From Chrysomallon squamiferum (Eukaryota; Mollusca; Gastropoda; Neomphalida; Peltospiridae), in the NCBI GenBank assembly GCA_012295275.1, contig CM022672.1, positions 8,047,780-8,111,779 of the forward strand: 64,000 nucleotides of DNA. Reading direction: 5' to 3'. The first letter of the stretch is position 1; the number at the start of each line of letters is the position of its first letter. A program made the position numbers and the translations under genes. The notes below the pieces were generated by a model. That model did not search any database and was not told the DNA's origin. It was given only the letters and a program-made list of their open reading frames with translations. Of this stretch, positions 49,696-61,530 are shown piece by piece.

Positions 49696-52600
49696 ATGTT
49701 TCGTAATCATGATGATCTTACTATTATAGACTTGAAGAGGTTCACTGGACATAATGATGAAGTATGTACACATTTTCTTCGAATAAAAGAAGAAGTTATT
49801 TTTGAATCTAATTAATAAATTTAGTTTTTCCCATCATGCTTCTGTATGTAAATTTATATTATGAAGTTTAATGGAATGACTGTAAAAGTAATTAAAATTC
49901 CAGTTTAATTTGAGAGTAATTAATAACAATAAACAGGTTAGAAATTTCACTGGTACGCAAACAGTTATAACATTTGTAAAATTATATTTTTACTGATCAT
50001 AACTATAAAAATCAACTAATGAATAATAATAATAATAATAATAATATATGTTAATTATATGCAATTCAGAATCACAATATGTTTCAGATCCAGAGATGCA
50101 TAATTTATATACTTAGTTCATTTGATGTGCACTTCTGTTAGTAAATGCCTTTTATAATAAAGTTTAAATTTCATAATTATTATTATTTAGTTTTTAAATA
50201 AAACTATGAAGGCATTTATTTGTACACAAACATAAACGTGCTCACACACACACACACACACACACATAAAATAGTAATTGATATTTAACATTTATTATTC
50301 TTCATAGCTTTATTTTTAAAAAGCAAAAACAAAACAAAAGCACAAATCCCAAAGCTAATCATAAAACTTTGTTATAAAAGACATTTACAGTTAGGACTGC
50401 ACATTGATTAAAATTCTTCAGAGTTTTATGTTTGTATATATTAAGTTAAGATAAAGCATTACTTGATTCCTGTTCTTCAAATAAAAGTGTGGGTTTTTTT
50501 TAAATTGATTGTATTTAAGGTTAACTGTGTGGCATTCTCCATGGACTTTCAAATTGCTATTACTGGGTCTGATGATAACAATGTGAGAATTTTCAATGCA
50601 CACACAACAGAACTAATCTGTAGTTTGAAAGGACATTCAGGTAGGATTTTACTTAATCTGTACTTTGAAAGGACACTCAGGTAGGATTCTAACCAATCTA
50701 GTCTGAAAGGACATTCAAGTAGGATTCTGCTCAGTCTATAGTCTGAAAGGACATTCAGGTAGGATTCTACTTAATCTGTAGTCTAAAAGGACATTCGGGT
50801 AGGATTCTACTTAATTTGTAGCCTGAAAGGACATTCAGGTAGGATTCTACTTAATCTGTAGTCTAAAAGGACATTCAGGTAGGATTCTACTCAGTATACA
50901 CACACTGCACTATTTCTTAGACCATCAACCTAATCATGGATAGACCTATCTCTCATTGATGCATGTAAAATAAATATTATCAGTAATAAATTTCTCTAGT
51001 TAAAGGTGATAATTTCTTCACTGTCAACATGATTCATTTCACTTCTGTATTTGGTTATTCCTTCTCAATTCCTCTGTTTCCTTTCCTGTTTTTGACCCTT
51101 AGACAGTACTCAATCTGTTGGATAGTCATTTCAATCCCCAGGGTTCAGTATCAACCACTTTTCCATCTCATATATCAGTTTGTCAGCTATTAGAAATGAA
51201 AAAAATATATACATGGCTCATTTAAGCATATCTGTCTTGGGTATATAATTATTTTCTTATACAGCAGCATAGTAGATTCAATAGTAGAAAACATACAACC
51301 ACTGAAAAATATAAAATTCAGATAAACTGTTTCCTTGCCAGTCCATTTATCCAGTAAGCCTAGGACTGGAATTAACCCTCATTTATGGAGTTTGCAGTTT
51401 CCTGAACCAAGACTTAATATGTATTTAAAATATAACATAAACTGTGAAAAGTAAACAGATAAAAATTAATACCCTTTCTAAAGTCAGGTAAATTGTCTGG
51501 TACCTTTTTAAAAATAAGTGTTCTGCTTTTTTTATTTTTAACTTTTTAATTTCCTAAAACAATTTTGGAAAACATTTTTATTTATTTTTTTATTTTTGGT
51601 TGAAATATTATTTAACAGTCATGCTCTGTCTTTTTTATAATCAGATTATACCTAATTTATAAATTAGTTACTGTCTTAATATTTTTTTATTTTCTTAATG
51701 TTAATAATTTTTACAGGTCCAGTTAAATGTGTGGCTGTTTCTCCAGATAGCAAGTATTTTGCCAGTGGATCATTTGACAAGTCAGTCAGAATATGGCTGA
51801 CTAGCAATGCACTGCAGAAACATTTACTTCTAGGTATGTAACAAATCCAAAATTCTGGGATAGAAAGTTTACTATTTACAGGTCACAAGAAGAGTGTTGA
51901 GGTTGTGGTGTTTTCTCTGAGTATTTAAAAAGTTTACTTTTTACAGTTCAGAAGAAGAGTGTTGAGGTTGTGTTGTTTTCTCTGAGTATTTAAAATGTTT
52001 ACTATTTACAGTTCAGAAGAAGAGTGTTGAGGTTGTGTTGTTTTCTCTGAGTATTTAAAATGTTTACTATTTACAGTTCACAAGAAGAGTGTTGAGGTTG
52101 TGTTGTTTTCTCTGAGTATTTAAAATGTTTACTATTTACAGGTCACAAGAAGAGTGTTGAGGTTGTGTTGTTTTCTCTGAGTATTTAAAATGTTTACTAT
52201 TTACAGGTCACAAGAAGAGTTGAGGTTGTGATGTTTTCTCTGAGTATTTAAGAAGTTTACTATTTACAGGTCACAAGAAGAGTGTTGAGGTTGTGGTGTT
52301 TTTTAAAAAGTTTTCTCCTGACAATTCTACCCTCTGTTCTGGATCTTGGGATCGATGTGCAATTCTCTGGGGTGTTAAAGTAAGACTGTTTTCACTTATT
52401 TCTGTATGTAGCTGAATAACTAACTAGTTTATTAATTGTATCTAGTATATAATATATAATGTGTGTGTGTGTGTGTGTCTCTGTATGTATGTATGTTTAG
52501 TGTGTATTATTTTTTTATTATTTTATTTTATTTTTTCCTTGTAGGGAAAAAAAATCACACATACACAGTAAACAAAATGCAAGCTCAGTAATTAATTAGG

Positions 52601-53641
52601 TTATAAACTAATCTGAGATTCTTTTTATTAACTTAACATTTCTTAAATGAACAGGTTTACTCACATTTTATTTAAGATTAGCTTATACTACACATGTTAA
52701 ATTTAAACTCTAAGTAGAGAAGAAAACAGCAGGGTTTACAGTGAAACTAATTATTTATTTATTAATGTTAACACTTTTGGCACGTAATTGAAAGGAAAAA
52801 AGCGTCTTGGGATGCAAAACTTCTTTAGATTCGACTGTGAATTATTTATTCAGATTTTTGCAGATTGTCTGGATTAGGGTTAATTAGTTTATTAAAACTT
52901 TATTAGTTTTTTTCTCTGTGATGTTTGGATTAAGTTGAGATTTCAGTGTGTTAGACGTACTTTTTTAACTTACCTTTTGATTGTTGTTATTTTGTTTAAT
53001 GTTGTAAATACATGTCAGATTGAGATTCTGTCAGAGATATCAGCTCTTTTTATGCCTTTACTGACCACCAAAGTGTTAAAATTTTATTTTTCTGTGTATC
53101 ACGTTGTAACAGAATCTCAGATACATCACAATGTATGTCAATCAGTCCAGTATGTTGCTTGTTATCTTCTGTTTCCACCACAGTTAAAATATTTGCTATT
53201 AGATGACAATACCCATTTGTTTTAGCCAAGAGTATCAAATATTAAGTACACAGATGCTAGTATTTTATTAATCAGTTGGTAACATATGATTCTCTGGTTT
53301 AAAAAAATATATATTAAAAAATAATAATAATAATAATAATCATAATAATAATAATAATAACAATAATAATAATAATGATAATAAATGAAGAAGGAAAATT
53401 TGCACTTCATCTATAACAGAAAAAGCATTTTATAAACTCAGAAATGTGTTTTGTTTTCCAGAATGGCAATCAGTTAAGAATATTCAGTGGACACACCATG
53501 GTCATCCAGTCCATTGCCTTCTCTCAGGATGGGAAACTGCTGGTAAAGTTGAACATTTCTAAACCAGTACAGCAGTGATATTGTCACAGTTAACTCAGTC
53601 ACTGTGGATTTACTTGGACATGTATGCACACTGACAAATGG

Positions 53642-53673
<32 letters not shown>

Positions 53674-56205
53674 CACAAAAACCCATCCACATCCACACAC
53701 AAATATGCTCACATGCAATCACATATACATGCACATTCATACACACATAGAATGAAAAGCCATAGAAAACATTAATCATGTACAACAGGATGCTGTACTG
53801 CTTAAGCTGTGCATATTTCTTAAAACATCTAGTATATAAATTTACATTTCACTGTCTATTTTAATAAGCCATACTATCTAGGCACACTGTCAGTTTTGAT
53901 TGGAATTTAGAAAACCTGTTTGTTTTGTTGTCATTTAGTTTTGAATGTGGTGTTTGTTCATTTTTGCCAAGTCATACAAATATTAAATGAATAAATTTGT
54001 AAAGAATTGCAAAGTTTCATATTTGAAATTATTCTTTTCTGAGTCCTGAAGGAACAATTCCACTTCAGTCACTGATAACATTTGGTATGAGCTGCATCAT
54101 TCAGTTTAATTCTTTATTAACAATAGTAATTTAAAATGTTTTTTTTTTTTTTAAATTTAAATAGTAAATTTGCTTTTAAATTATTAAATTATTAAAATCT
54201 AGCATTGTGCTATTATCCATTGAGTACATCAGAAGCAGTCATGTTGAAAGAAAAACGCTAGACTAAGTAACACATTTCTATAGACTGTTTCATCGGTACC
54301 AGACATGTTGAAAGAAAAACACTAGACTAAATGACACCTTTCTGTAAACATTGTTTCACCAGGCAACTGGTTCATGGGATTTCACAGTACGTGTGTGGAC
54401 ACTGGATACAACTAAACGCAGGACAATCAAGGTTTTGAAAGGCCACAGAGGAAACGTGCATGCTGTTGCTTTCTCTAAAGATGGAATATTGGTAATTCTT
54501 TACCTTTTCAGCAGCAATATTCTGTGTGTGTGTGTGTGTGTGTGTGTGTTTGTGTGTCTATGCACTTGATTTATGTATTCTAACTTTATGGACTTGTTTT
54601 TTCTCTATGCTTATGTTGACAAAAAATGTTTTAATTTACTGGTTTATGTAATTTAATCCATAACAAATATCGACCTTATACTGAAATGAGAATTAGCACA
54701 ATACGTTTGTTAAAAAATATTGAATGTATACATTTTATTAGCTTGAATTACAGATACCGATTCTGTTTAGCATAGTAAACCTGAGTTCAATTAATGCAAT
54801 GAAAACAAATTTCGTACATGACAATGTTTACTAAATTTCTTGATAATTTTTAAAATTATTTTTTATGTTTAATTAAGAGACATCACAGTGAAGAATACTG
54901 ACTAGATTATCTTCTTCAGGTCAGGTATTACTGTTTCTGTTACTGCTGTTGTAGTGGTGATGGTGATGATGATGATTCTTATTCTTCTTCTTCTTCTTCT
55001 TCTTATTATTATTATTATTATTATTTGTTACTTAAGGCATCTGGTTCCTGGGACAAGACAGTTCGGATGTGGAATCCATGGACAGGTCACTGTATTCATG
55101 TGTGTGATGGACACACAGGCTGGATCCAGGCCATTGCATTTTCACCTGATGGCACTTACTTGGCCAGTGCATGTGATGACCAGACAGTCCGAATATGGGA
55201 TGTTGTTGATGGAAAATGTTTCAAAATTTTGGAAGTATGATCATTTTTTTATACTTTTTAGTGAAATGTGTGGAGTTTTTTAATTAAGTTATTTATTTCC
55301 ATTTTTTATTTTATTTTATTTTATTTTATTTTATTTTATTTTATTTTATTTTATTTTATTTTATTTTATTTTATTATATTATATTTTATTTTATTTTTAT
55401 TTCATTTCATTTTTATGCTATGTAGTTGTTCTAAAATTTAGTTCAGGGTAAGACCTACTTAATTATCTGTTTAATAGACCATATCATTATGTTTAAAAAT
55501 CAGAGGTGAAGAATGAGAAAGCTAAGTAAGAATATATAATTATATTGTCAGTACACATACATCATATAAACTCACAGGAAATATAATTATAATGAACAAG
55601 AATAATTAGGATTGACATAACATATTTGTATGTATGAAATGACATCAAAGAATAAATAGACAGATGTCAATAATTAAAATTAAAAGTAAAACCTGTTTTG
55701 TGGAATCAAATTCTTTTTAACTTAAGAATTTCTTACATTTATGATGTTATCTTTTTACACAACTTTTAATACATCTCTCATGACACTGTGAACAAATTTT
55801 CCACAGACAGATATAATAAATTTCAGTTTGTTGAAAAATAAAATATGATAATAAATATTTCACATACACGTAAAATAAATTTCATCTTGTTGAGATATAC
55901 GATGTCATAAAAAAAATAATTCATACAGATATAGAATAAATTTCAGTGTGTTCAGATATAAAATGTGATACCAAATATTTGACAAAGACATACAATAAAT
56001 TCTCATTCTCACATTATACAAACAATAAATTTTATTTTGTTCTGATGTAAAAAGTGACAGTTGAATGTACACCTTAACTAAAATTCTGATTTGAATACTG
56101 AGTGTTGTTTGTTTTCAGTGTGAAACAGAGACAGTGCAGCATTGTGCTTTCACACCCTCAGCCTCTCTGGTTGTGTCTGGAGCTGCATTCATGGCTCCTC
56201 GATGA
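49696..56205 (+). CDS. WDR38: WD40-repeat protein, WDR38-like (8 coding exons, 302 aa)
   Basis: Coding exons: 49696-49761, 50520-50640, 51717-51833, 52270-52379, 53462-53542, 54363-54491, 55037-55234 and 56119-56205. They sum to 909 nt with consistent phases and end in TGA. The product has seven WD40 blades: GHNDEVNCVAF, GHSGPVKCVAV, GHKKSVEVVVF, GHTMVIQSIAF, GHRGNVHAVAF, GHTGWIQAIAF and a last one without GH (CETETVQHCAFTPSASLVVS). Typical endings are SWDFTVRVW and SWDKTVRMW. The length, the seven-blade order and the HCAFTP...VSGAA ending recall vertebrate WDR38, a small WD40 protein linked to ciliated tissue. That assignment is from memory, and other short WD40 proteins remain possible. Blade 3 carries an extra FKKF before SPDN, apparently derived from the adjoining intronic tandem array. 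Confidence 0.85.
50609..50891 (+). repeat. 40-bp tandem array seeded on the WDR38-like exon 2 donor, seven units
   Basis: GGACATTCAG|GTAGGAT-type units start at 50631, 50671, 50709, 50749, 50789, 50829 and 50869. The first is the true end of exon 2 and its donor. The six downstream copies each keep about 28 exonic-type and 12 intronic-type bases, and all retain GT. The spacing of 40 bases (38 once) means decoy donors mostly shift frame. Confidence 0.93.
51868..52310 (+). repeat. 65-bp tandem array seeded on the WDR38-like exon 4 acceptor, seven units
   Basis: TTTACAG is followed by exon-like sequence at 51882, 51947, 52012, 52077, 52142, 52207 and 52270. The last is the true exon 4. Spacing is 65 bases, and 63 for the final step. 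Each upstream unit has GTCACAAGAAGAGTGTTGAGG or a close variant, then TCTCTGAGTATTTAA, so use of a decoy acceptor meets a stop. Confidence 0.93.
54240..54362 (+). repeat. 64-bp duplication abutting the WDR38-like exon 6 acceptor
   Basis: CATGTTGAAAGAAAAAC starts at 54240 and 54304. The first copy ends TTTCATCGGTACCAG and the second TTTCACCAG|GCA, the true acceptor. The duplication therefore ends on the splice site. Confidence 0.85.
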
Positions 56206-58020
56206 CTCATCATTCATCTTCTTGTTCACAGAGTTAACAAGCATCAAGTGTGAACACAGTTTTATTCACAGTCATAGTCAACAGCTGCCTGTCATGCAGA
56301 GATATATAATGGATGGTTCTTTTTTTTTTGAAAGTATTATTATGTGCAGCAATAAAATACAGCATCTTATATTTATTTACGTTTGTATGTATGAGCGGTG
56401 AATGTGTTCATTTTGATGTTTTAAATAACAGTGCTGGTCAGATGGTTTGATATATTTTTTACAAATATATTTGTATTATGTCATTATTGAATTTTAGAAT
56501 ATCTTTTTTTTTTAAAAAGCAGGTTTTTGTTTATTTATGTTTTTATATTGTTTTAATATAAATAATGTTGCAGTCTTAGACTAAATGCATTATTTTTTTG
56601 TTATAAAAAGCAAACTTTTTAATGATTGTTTTATACAAAATATTTATAGATATTTGGAAGGGAAAATCAGCAGATTGAATCTCACTTCCATTTTGACAAG
56701 TTAGGCAGAAAACTGGTGTGCTTAGTTCTGTAGTAATTACCTATCTTGTTATTTTTCAAACCTATAGAAATGTGTATGAGAAAATGAGTAAGATAAGATA
56801 TAAATGGATATGTAGTGAAACCAACTGGCTAGATACATTATTTTGATTGTTCACTCAGCGTGTGTGTTTTGGGGGAATTGTATAATTATTTAATGTTCGG
56901 AAATGATTAATTTGCTGATTTCTGGTTTTGTAGAGGCACAGTAAACAAAAGCAGACGTGCTTTTTAAATAATAGGTTATTTTCTATTAATGTTATATTTT
57001 GTTATATTCACTTTCTCTTCTTAGTCTTTTTTTTCTGTTTCTTTTTTTCTTTTTATATTATTTATTTATTCCTCGTTTTTTTGTTTTTTATGTGTGTGTG
57101 TGTTCATCGTTTATCATAAAATGTTCCTTTTGATTCTTTTTATGATTACTTGTTAAGAAATCTGTTATTAAAAATTGCATCATATCCATCTGATCTCTGT
57201 TTTATCTTATAATTTAGAATAATAATAATAATGGATAAATGATCTCGTATGAGTAATAAAAACGAAGCTATGTAAAATTGAGTTTTAATCTAAGAGAAAT
57301 AATCGCGGTTAACAAATAGAACTAACACTCAGTTATTATTTCCCTTGGATCAGTGAAACTAATGGAAAACTAGATTTTTAAAAGTTAACAACATTTAGCT
57401 TTTAATAACAAAACAAATGATATGTTTCTGATCTGTTTTTTATGCCTTCATTTTCTTATCGTGGATGAAATTAAAATTTTACGTGACGGTAACTGTATCA
57501 GACATTTTTCATTTTGTATTAAGTATGTCGAGACTCAAAGTAAACAAAAATGAAGAGAAAACCCGCAGACGGTGAGAGTGATAGAGAGAATCGGAGACAG
57601 ATAGAGTTAGATAAACAGAGATATAGAGAGACAACGTGTATTTCTACACCTCTGTATATTTATATGTATATAGATATGTATGTATGTGTATATTTGACGG
57701 CAATTCCATGGCTCAAGGGACAAAAGTAAAATCTTTTTTTTTTTTCAGTATGTCATTATGCAAAGGGTGAAAATCTATTCACAAAACCTAACTTACAGAA
57801 AATTAAAATAAAAATAAAAATAAAATAAATTCTGTGAATCTGACGAAGACACGTCAGAGAATGTGAGTATACAAGGCTTCCCAAAAATAGGAGTATTAAG
57901 CATATCAAATCACTGATACTAAACTGGCTTTGACACTTCATTTCTTGTTATAAAGTCCATACAATTAGTTTAAAGAATAAGGAAGATTAAAATAATTATT
58001 CGAAACAGCTAACAAAATAG
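56206..58020. other. 3' flank of the WD40 gene, no gene seen
   Basis: This is AT-rich sequence with T-rich runs and scattered AATAAA hexamers. It includes the probable 3' UTR up to about 56,380. No coding frame, RNA gene or mobile element could be supported. Confidence 0.5.
56351..56356 (+). terminator. Candidate polyadenylation signal of the WD40 gene
   Basis: AATAAA lies 146 bases after the stop codon. It is the first good hexamer downstream, but in such AT-rich sequence it is only a candidate. Confidence 0.45.
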
Positions 58021-58689
58021 GTGCCAGTCAAAGGTAACGTCCGTCACGAAAAAATTTAAATTGTTTATGTGAGAAGAAAATCTGCAGCTATGTAACCTTA
58101 TTCTTTCTAATTCTCTTAGTAATAGCCAAGGCAAAGATAAAAATATATCAGACAGTCTTCAAATTCTGATATCTGTATCTGAGAGAGAAAAGAATACTGC
58201 AACATCCGTCACGTGAAAAGTAAATGCAGTAACATCATTACATTTATATAAATCAAGGAAAGTTTTTACAGCTGCAATCTTTTTTAATAAAATGTGGTTG
58301 CACCAAATACCATGATGTCGGCTGCAGTTCATCATTATTTCCTCCTTTTTTATTTCCTGAGTTTGTTTCAAAGAAAAACACACCTCAATTTCATCAGGCA
58401 ACATTCTCAAAAATAATAAAGGTATGTTTCCAAATTTTCATGCTATTCTGAAAAGCATTATTTCCAGACACTATCATATATTTTATATTAAAATGACAGT
58501 TAATAAGAAAAATAATAATTTAAAAGAGCACATGCAGGACTGATAGAGTTACCTAATCTAGTTTATGCTTCGCTTCGGTAACTAAGGTGATTCAGAAACT
58601 TTTGATTTAACAGTTTAGGAAACAATAACGTTTGATGTACCAGTGTTAGTTTTATTATTGTTTCTTATAACAGCAGGTTCACTTTTGTT

Positions 58690-60840
58690 GATTTTGTGTC
58701 TCTTACAGGATGATTTTTTTCTGCACGCAGCGCGACAGGCCAGACGAAGAAACAAAATAAAGGAAGCCAATAGGAATTTTGCAGAACGAAAAAGACTTAG
58801 TAAAGTGAAAAGTAAAGAATTAGAGAGGAATCCATCCAAAAGAAGATTGCAGAAGAAAGAAGAAAGCAGACAAGGGAGCATGCTGCAGAGCACTGGGCTT
58901 CCGTGAAGAGCGAGGTAAGAGCAGAGACAACAGAGGCTGAATACCTCGTGAAGAGCGAGGGTAAGAGCAGAGACAACAAAGGCTGAATACCGCGTGAAGA
59001 GCGAGGGTAAGAGCAGAGACAACAAGGGCTGAATACCTCGTGAAGAGCGAGGTAAGAGCAGAGACAACAGAGGCTGAATACCTCGTGAAGAACGAGGGTA
59101 AGAGCAGAGACAACAAAGGCTGAATACCTCGTGAAGAGGGGGAGGGTAAGAGCAGAGACAACAAAGGCTGAATACCTCGTGAAGAGCGAGGGTAAGAGCA
59201 GAGACAACAGAGGCTGAATACCTCGTGAAGAGGGAGGGTAAGAGCAGAGACAACAAAGGCTGAATACCTCGTGAAGAGAGAGGGTAAGAGCAGAGACAAC
59301 ACAGGCTGAATACCTCGTGAAGAGCGAGGGTAAGAGCAGAGACAACAGAGGCTGAATACCTCGTGAAGAGCGAGGGTAAGAGCAGAGACAACAGAGGCTG
59401 AATACCCCGTGAAGAGGGAGGGTAAGAGCAGAGACAACAGAGGCTGAATACCTCGTGAAGAGCGAGGTAAGAGCAGAGACAACAGAGGCTGAATACCTCG
59501 TGAAGAGGGAGGTAAGAGCAGAGACAACAGAGGCTGAATACCTCGTGAAGAGGGAGGGTAAGAGCAGAGACAACAGAGGCTGAATACCTCGTGAAGAGGG
59601 AGGGTAAGAGCAGAGACAACAGAGGCTGAATACCTCGTGAAGAGGGAGGGTAAGAGCAGAGACAACAGAGGCTGAATACCTCGTGAAGAGCGAGGGTAAG
59701 AGCAGAGACAACAGAGGCTGAATACCTCGTGAAGAGGGAGGGGTAGAGCAGACAACAACAGAGGCTGAATACCTCGTGAAGAGGGAGGTAAGAGCAGAGA
59801 CAACAAGGGCTGAATACCTCGTGAAGAGGGAGGCTAAGAGCAGAGACAACAAGGGTTGAATACCTCGTGAAGAGGGAGGTAAGAGCAGAGACAACAAGGG
59901 TTGAATACCTCGTGAAGAGGGAGGTAAGAGCAGAGACAACAGAGGCTGAATACCTTCCAAAGTGTCCAAGTCCCAGATAAAGCAATGATCCGAGCTAGAC
60001 GAGCACTGGAATCACCACGGGAAAAAGTTCAGAACGTTAGCCAGTTTTACTCCATAAGATCCAGATCCTCAGCTAAGCACTCGGAAAGACATTAACTCTT
60101 TGAACAAAGAAACAACTGCTTTGGTGCAAACATTTTATGAACAAGATGACAAAAGCTGACAGGCTGAAAAGATAAACTATTTTGCTGTCCTGCTTCTAGA
60201 GACTGCTGGTTTAACATGTGCGAAAACTGCACGGACGGGAAAGTTTTCATGGCCATGTTTGACATGGATGACATAACAAAAGTGATTTGGTATGTCTGGA
60301 AGAACGATTCGGATAAGAGAATTTCAAAAGTAGTAGAAGAGGGAACAACTGATTATGATAGCATCTGGTAATCACACATATTCGAAAGCATAGGTTAGTT
60401 TGATATGCTCCTGGAAATGATCCCTAATTCAGTCAGAACTGTATCGATTTGATAAGCGCTTCATAGCATTGCTATGATTTCGCTACAGGAAAAGCATAAC
60501 AAAAACATTCAATGGAATTTCTTTGCCACTTCTCATGGCAAGTGACTGCTGGTTTAACTCATGCCATATTGATGGTATCGGTGACGCTGTATAACGGTAC
60601 GTCTGGATTGCACAGACACAAAAGAAAACAATAGTGTCGACGCAGGAATGTTGAGTAGGCTAGAGGCATGACAGAGGTCAGTGTAACTGAAATGAATACC
60701 ACCAGTATAGGTCCTCAAATTGAAATAGGTGTTTGCTGTTGACCCATCCATCAAGGACATTGCTCGGTTCTGCTACCCCGCCACTGAGGATGGTCGCTGT
60801 GTCCTCTTCATTCAGACGAATGATAAATTATAATGACAAG
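58690..60840 (+). pseudogene. Decayed mobile-element-like protein gene split by a minisatellite
   Basis: Coding traces appear in order but in changing frames. First is a basic stretch (ARQARRRNKIKEANRNFAER, then VKSKELERNPSKRRLQKK). After the minisatellite come DKAMIRARRALESPREKVQN, then MCENCTDGKVFMAMFDMDD and KVIWYVWKND. Next is QWNFFATSHGK, then a stop, then IDGIGDAV, a stop and RYVW. Last is KDIARFCYPATEDGRCVLF. I recall FFATSHGKG followed by VDGIGG and KR-VW in repeated, element-encoded proteins of several invertebrates. I cannot name the family. Several frame changes and stops mean it is not functional. Confidence 0.55.
58912..59955 (+). repeat. 45-46 bp minisatellite, about 23 units, most with a splice-donor match
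   Basis: The unit contains GTGAAGAGCGAGGGTAAGAG then CAGAGACAACAGAGGCTGAATACCTC in two pieces. I count 23 copies of GTGAAGA[AG] before the array ends at GGCTGAATACCTTCC. Single-base length variation (GAGGTAAG or GAGGGTAAG) switches units between 45 and 46 bp. Nearly every unit contains GGTAAGAG, a close donor match. The array sits inside the decayed coding region. It creates long minus-strand open frames that are artefacts. Confidence 0.93.
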
Positions 60841-61396
60841 ATCCCCCGTTGTGATTAATTATGCTTTTGATACAAAACCATGTCATCATCTTAATCGTGC
60901 ATTTAAATGAATTTATCATCACAGCAGTGAACTAGGTACTGCTTAATATGGACAAATAACTTAACGTTATGCTAGCGGACAAAAATAACGCCCGTCACGG
61001 TAACGTCCGTCACGAATAATTATGTAATTACGTGGGTTTTTCTTTTTTCAGTTATAGCCTTTTACGTTCTCTCTAATGAAAAGAATTTATTTGAAGAGTT
61101 TACAGATTTCAGATAATTTTGGAATGAAGTTAGTTGGTTTTCACCCGTATCCGTTTGATGTAACATCCGTCACGTTCACGTTTCTCGTTACAGATCAAGC
61201 CATAGAAATCCGTGGTCTCTTTTCTTTATAACACAAAATAGATGTGGACACATGGAAGACTGTTACTCAGGGCTAAGTTCCTGGTAGTACGATTATAGCA
61301 ATCAGGGCTTGTTGGAATGACTTCCAACCCCTCTGAATGTAACGTCCGTCACACAAACACACACATATAAAGAGAGAGAGAAACTGAGAAATAGAT

Positions 61397-61530
<134 letters not shown>

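Larger units (their letters stand above)
58034..61352 (+). repeat. Dispersed GTAACGTCCGTCACG motif, six copies flanking the decayed element
   Basis: Copies or one- to two-base variants are at 58034-58048, 58201-58213 (AACATCCGTCACG), 60986-60999 (TAACGCCCGTCACG), 61000-61014, 61160-61174 (GTAACATCCGTCACG) and 61339-61352. All are in the same orientation. Two lie left and four right of the decayed coding region, and none inside it or elsewhere in the window. This is consistent with subterminal repeats of a DNA transposon. Confidence 0.6.

Noticed and set aside
55301-55410. TTTTA tandem run considered as a telomere-like or regulatory repeat
   Set aside because: It is a simple pentanucleotide microsatellite in an intron and matches no telomere unit.
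58615-59985. Three overlapping minus-strand open frames of 328-456 codons rich in LFTRYSASVVSALT-type repeats
   Set aside because: They come only from the 45-46 bp minisatellite, which is open in all three minus frames. No splice context, signal or domain supports a protein.
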